From Hydrogenimonas sp. (GTDB lineage: Bacteria; Campylobacterota; Campylobacteria; Campylobacterales; Hydrogenimonadaceae): a stretch of 35,959 nt of DNA. Made by a program: the position numbers and the translations under genes. The notes under the pieces are model-generated. The model saw nothing but the letters and a program-made list of their open reading frames with translations, was not told the origin of the DNA and did not search any database. Shown here one piece after another: positions 35,242 to 35,959 of this stretch (the first letter of the stretch is position 1; each line of letters starts with the position of its first letter). The DNA is taken from the NCBI GenBank assembly GCA_015490295.1, contig WFYC01000068.1:1-35959 (forward strand). Direction: 5' to 3'.

Positions 35242-35269
35242 ATTATATCAAAATGGTGCTCTTTGTCGA
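35242..35269 (-). promoter_or_regulatory. Promoter of the small exported protein gene
   Basis: On the minus strand TCGACA (35264-35269) and GATATAAT (TATAAT at 35242-35247) are separated by 16 bases. Transcription would start near 35235, about 90 bases before the start codon at 35143, leaving a long leader. Confidence 0.5.
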
Positions 35270-35313
35270 TAAATATTTATGTAAAGGAAGGTGAACGTGC
35301 GGATAGAGGAACG

Positions 35314-35625
35314 TTATTTCGCCGCTTTCCCAAGCGACTCTATGTATTTGGCCACCGCTTCCATCTGCTCGTCGGTAAGTTTCGTGGCACGATTTCTCAT
35401 CATACTTCCGTACCCGTATTGATCGAGGTTGCCGGATTTATACGCCTTTAGCTTCTCGACGATCTTTTCAGCTTTCCAGCCGGCGATCACTTTACTAACT
35501 CCCAGGGAGCTCTTTTTTGCATGTTTGCCATGGCATATAAAACATATTTTATTGAATATGTCCGCTCCTTCCGATGCATATATGGATGAGATAAGCAGAA
35601 CGGATGTAAAAGCTATTTTTTTCAT
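35314..35625 (-). CDS. Small monohaem c-type cytochrome
   Basis: The 103-residue precursor has a signal peptide (about residues 1-17, ending SIYAS) and one haem-binding motif, CFICH, with Cys28, Cys31 and His32. A Met in YGYGSMMRNR (Met75 or Met76) is the likely sixth ligand. The end TDEQMEAVAKYIESLG is the usual C-terminal helix of class I cytochromes of the c553 type. It would carry electrons in the periplasm, for example to a terminal oxidase or from a sulfur- or hydrogen-linked donor. AAAGGA lies upstream of the ATG, and GGTATACT (35667-35672 on the minus strand) is a possible -10. Confidence 0.92.
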   Translation of the reverse strand: MKKIAFTSVLLISSIYASEGADIFNKICFICHGKHAKKSSLGVSKVIAGWKAEKIVEKLKAYKSGNLDQYGYGSMMRNRATKLTDEQMEAVAKYIESLGKAAK

Positions 35626-35959
35626 TAATCTATATTTCCTTTGAATTTCGTTATATACTCTTCAAAAGTATACCATTTATGGAGTTCGTCAATCTTGAAA
35701 GCATCATTTATAAAAAAAAGTAAAGATTTTTTAAGTAAATCCGATACTGAGTCTCTAAATTAAAAAAGTAGTTAGAGAAAAAATTAAAGTATGGTTCCAA
35801 TTGAACTTATAGAAAGTTCAGAGATGAATGTCGGCTGAAAAACAGATCGATCTTTTGGTAGAGTTTTTTACACTATTTTTACATTACTCTTTATAATATA
35901 TATATTATTTATGAAATCCCAATTTAATATTGGAAAAAGTAATCTAAATAGAATAATTA
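35626..35959. other. AT-rich region without a recognised gene at the right end
   Basis: Apart from the cytochrome promoter, this stretch is markedly richer in A and T than the rest of the window. It holds no open frame with a convincing start beyond about 22 codons. TGAACT/AGTTCA (35802-35807/35815-35820) forms a small hairpin. TATAATATATATATT (about 35891-35906) may be a promoter for a gene beyond the edge. Nothing further is recognised. Confidence 0.5.

Noticed and set aside
1-35959. CRISPR arrays, insertion sequences, tRNA genes, prophage or defence cassettes
   Set aside because: I looked for regularly spaced repeats, transposase motifs, terminal inverted repeats and cloverleaf signatures and saw none convincing; the heptamer tract at 18.8 kb has no spacers.

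Overview
The window is a chromosomal stretch of a Campylobacterota (epsilonproteobacterial) genome. Three things point there. The gene order HIT-pheS-pheT-aroA-ispH-rpsA-(small membrane protein)-serA matches, from memory, the Campylobacter jejuni Cj0898-Cj0891 block. There is a soluble FlgS-type histidine kinase and a stand-alone CetB/Aer-type PAS protein. Promoters mostly show a GNTATAAT-like -10 with weak -35 elements, as is usual in this phylum. Base composition looks near balanced in the genes, higher in GC than Campylobacter, so a free-living relative (for example a vent or sediment chemolithotroph) is more likely than a host-adapted species. The genus cannot be fixed from sequence alone.

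Layout. 1-100: 3' part of a 5S rRNA, the end of an rRNA operon. 255-1661: argH. 1682-2038 (minus): HIT protein. 2280-11494: a tight plus-strand run pheS, pheT, aroA, ispH, rpsA (with an internal promoter), a membrane-anchored unknown and serA, closed by a clear hairpin terminator. 11789-17518: an efflux operon made of a TolC-like channel, a short periplasmic adaptor, an RND pump encoded as two half-proteins, and a small DUF2905-type membrane protein. 17549-18731: efp and a DJ-1/PfpI protein. 18799-20031 (minus): a membrane-anchored Hpt protein abutting aroK, whose 3' end runs into a strand-asymmetric short-repeat tract. 20262-23831: dnaE. 23888-25138: an EAL-like/HDOD protein, convergent with 25135-27107 (minus), a DUF234/nuclease-like protein plus flgS. 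27123-31817: CYTH-CHAD protein, pta and ackA. 31854-32849: gap. 32989-33510: the PAS protein. 33604-35625 (minus): an OB-fold lipoprotein, a small exported protein and a monohaem cytochrome c. The last ~330 bp are AT-rich and hold no recognisable gene.

Most of the window is core metabolism and information processing: translation (pheST, rpsA, efp), the shikimate pathway (aroA, aroK), serine and arginine synthesis, isoprenoids, replication, acetate/acetyl-CoA exchange and glycolysis or gluconeogenesis. The parts most worth a second look are the split RND transporter with a natural hexahistidine stretch at the split point, the repeat tract that supplies the last codons of aroK, an orphan terminator-like hairpin between hpt and dnaE, the divergent 27.1 kb start region (possible leaderless and non-AUG starts), the GAPDH cofactor-site substitution, and the unexplained noncoding segments near 34.5 kb and the right end. 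I did not find a clearly new defence or mobile system here.
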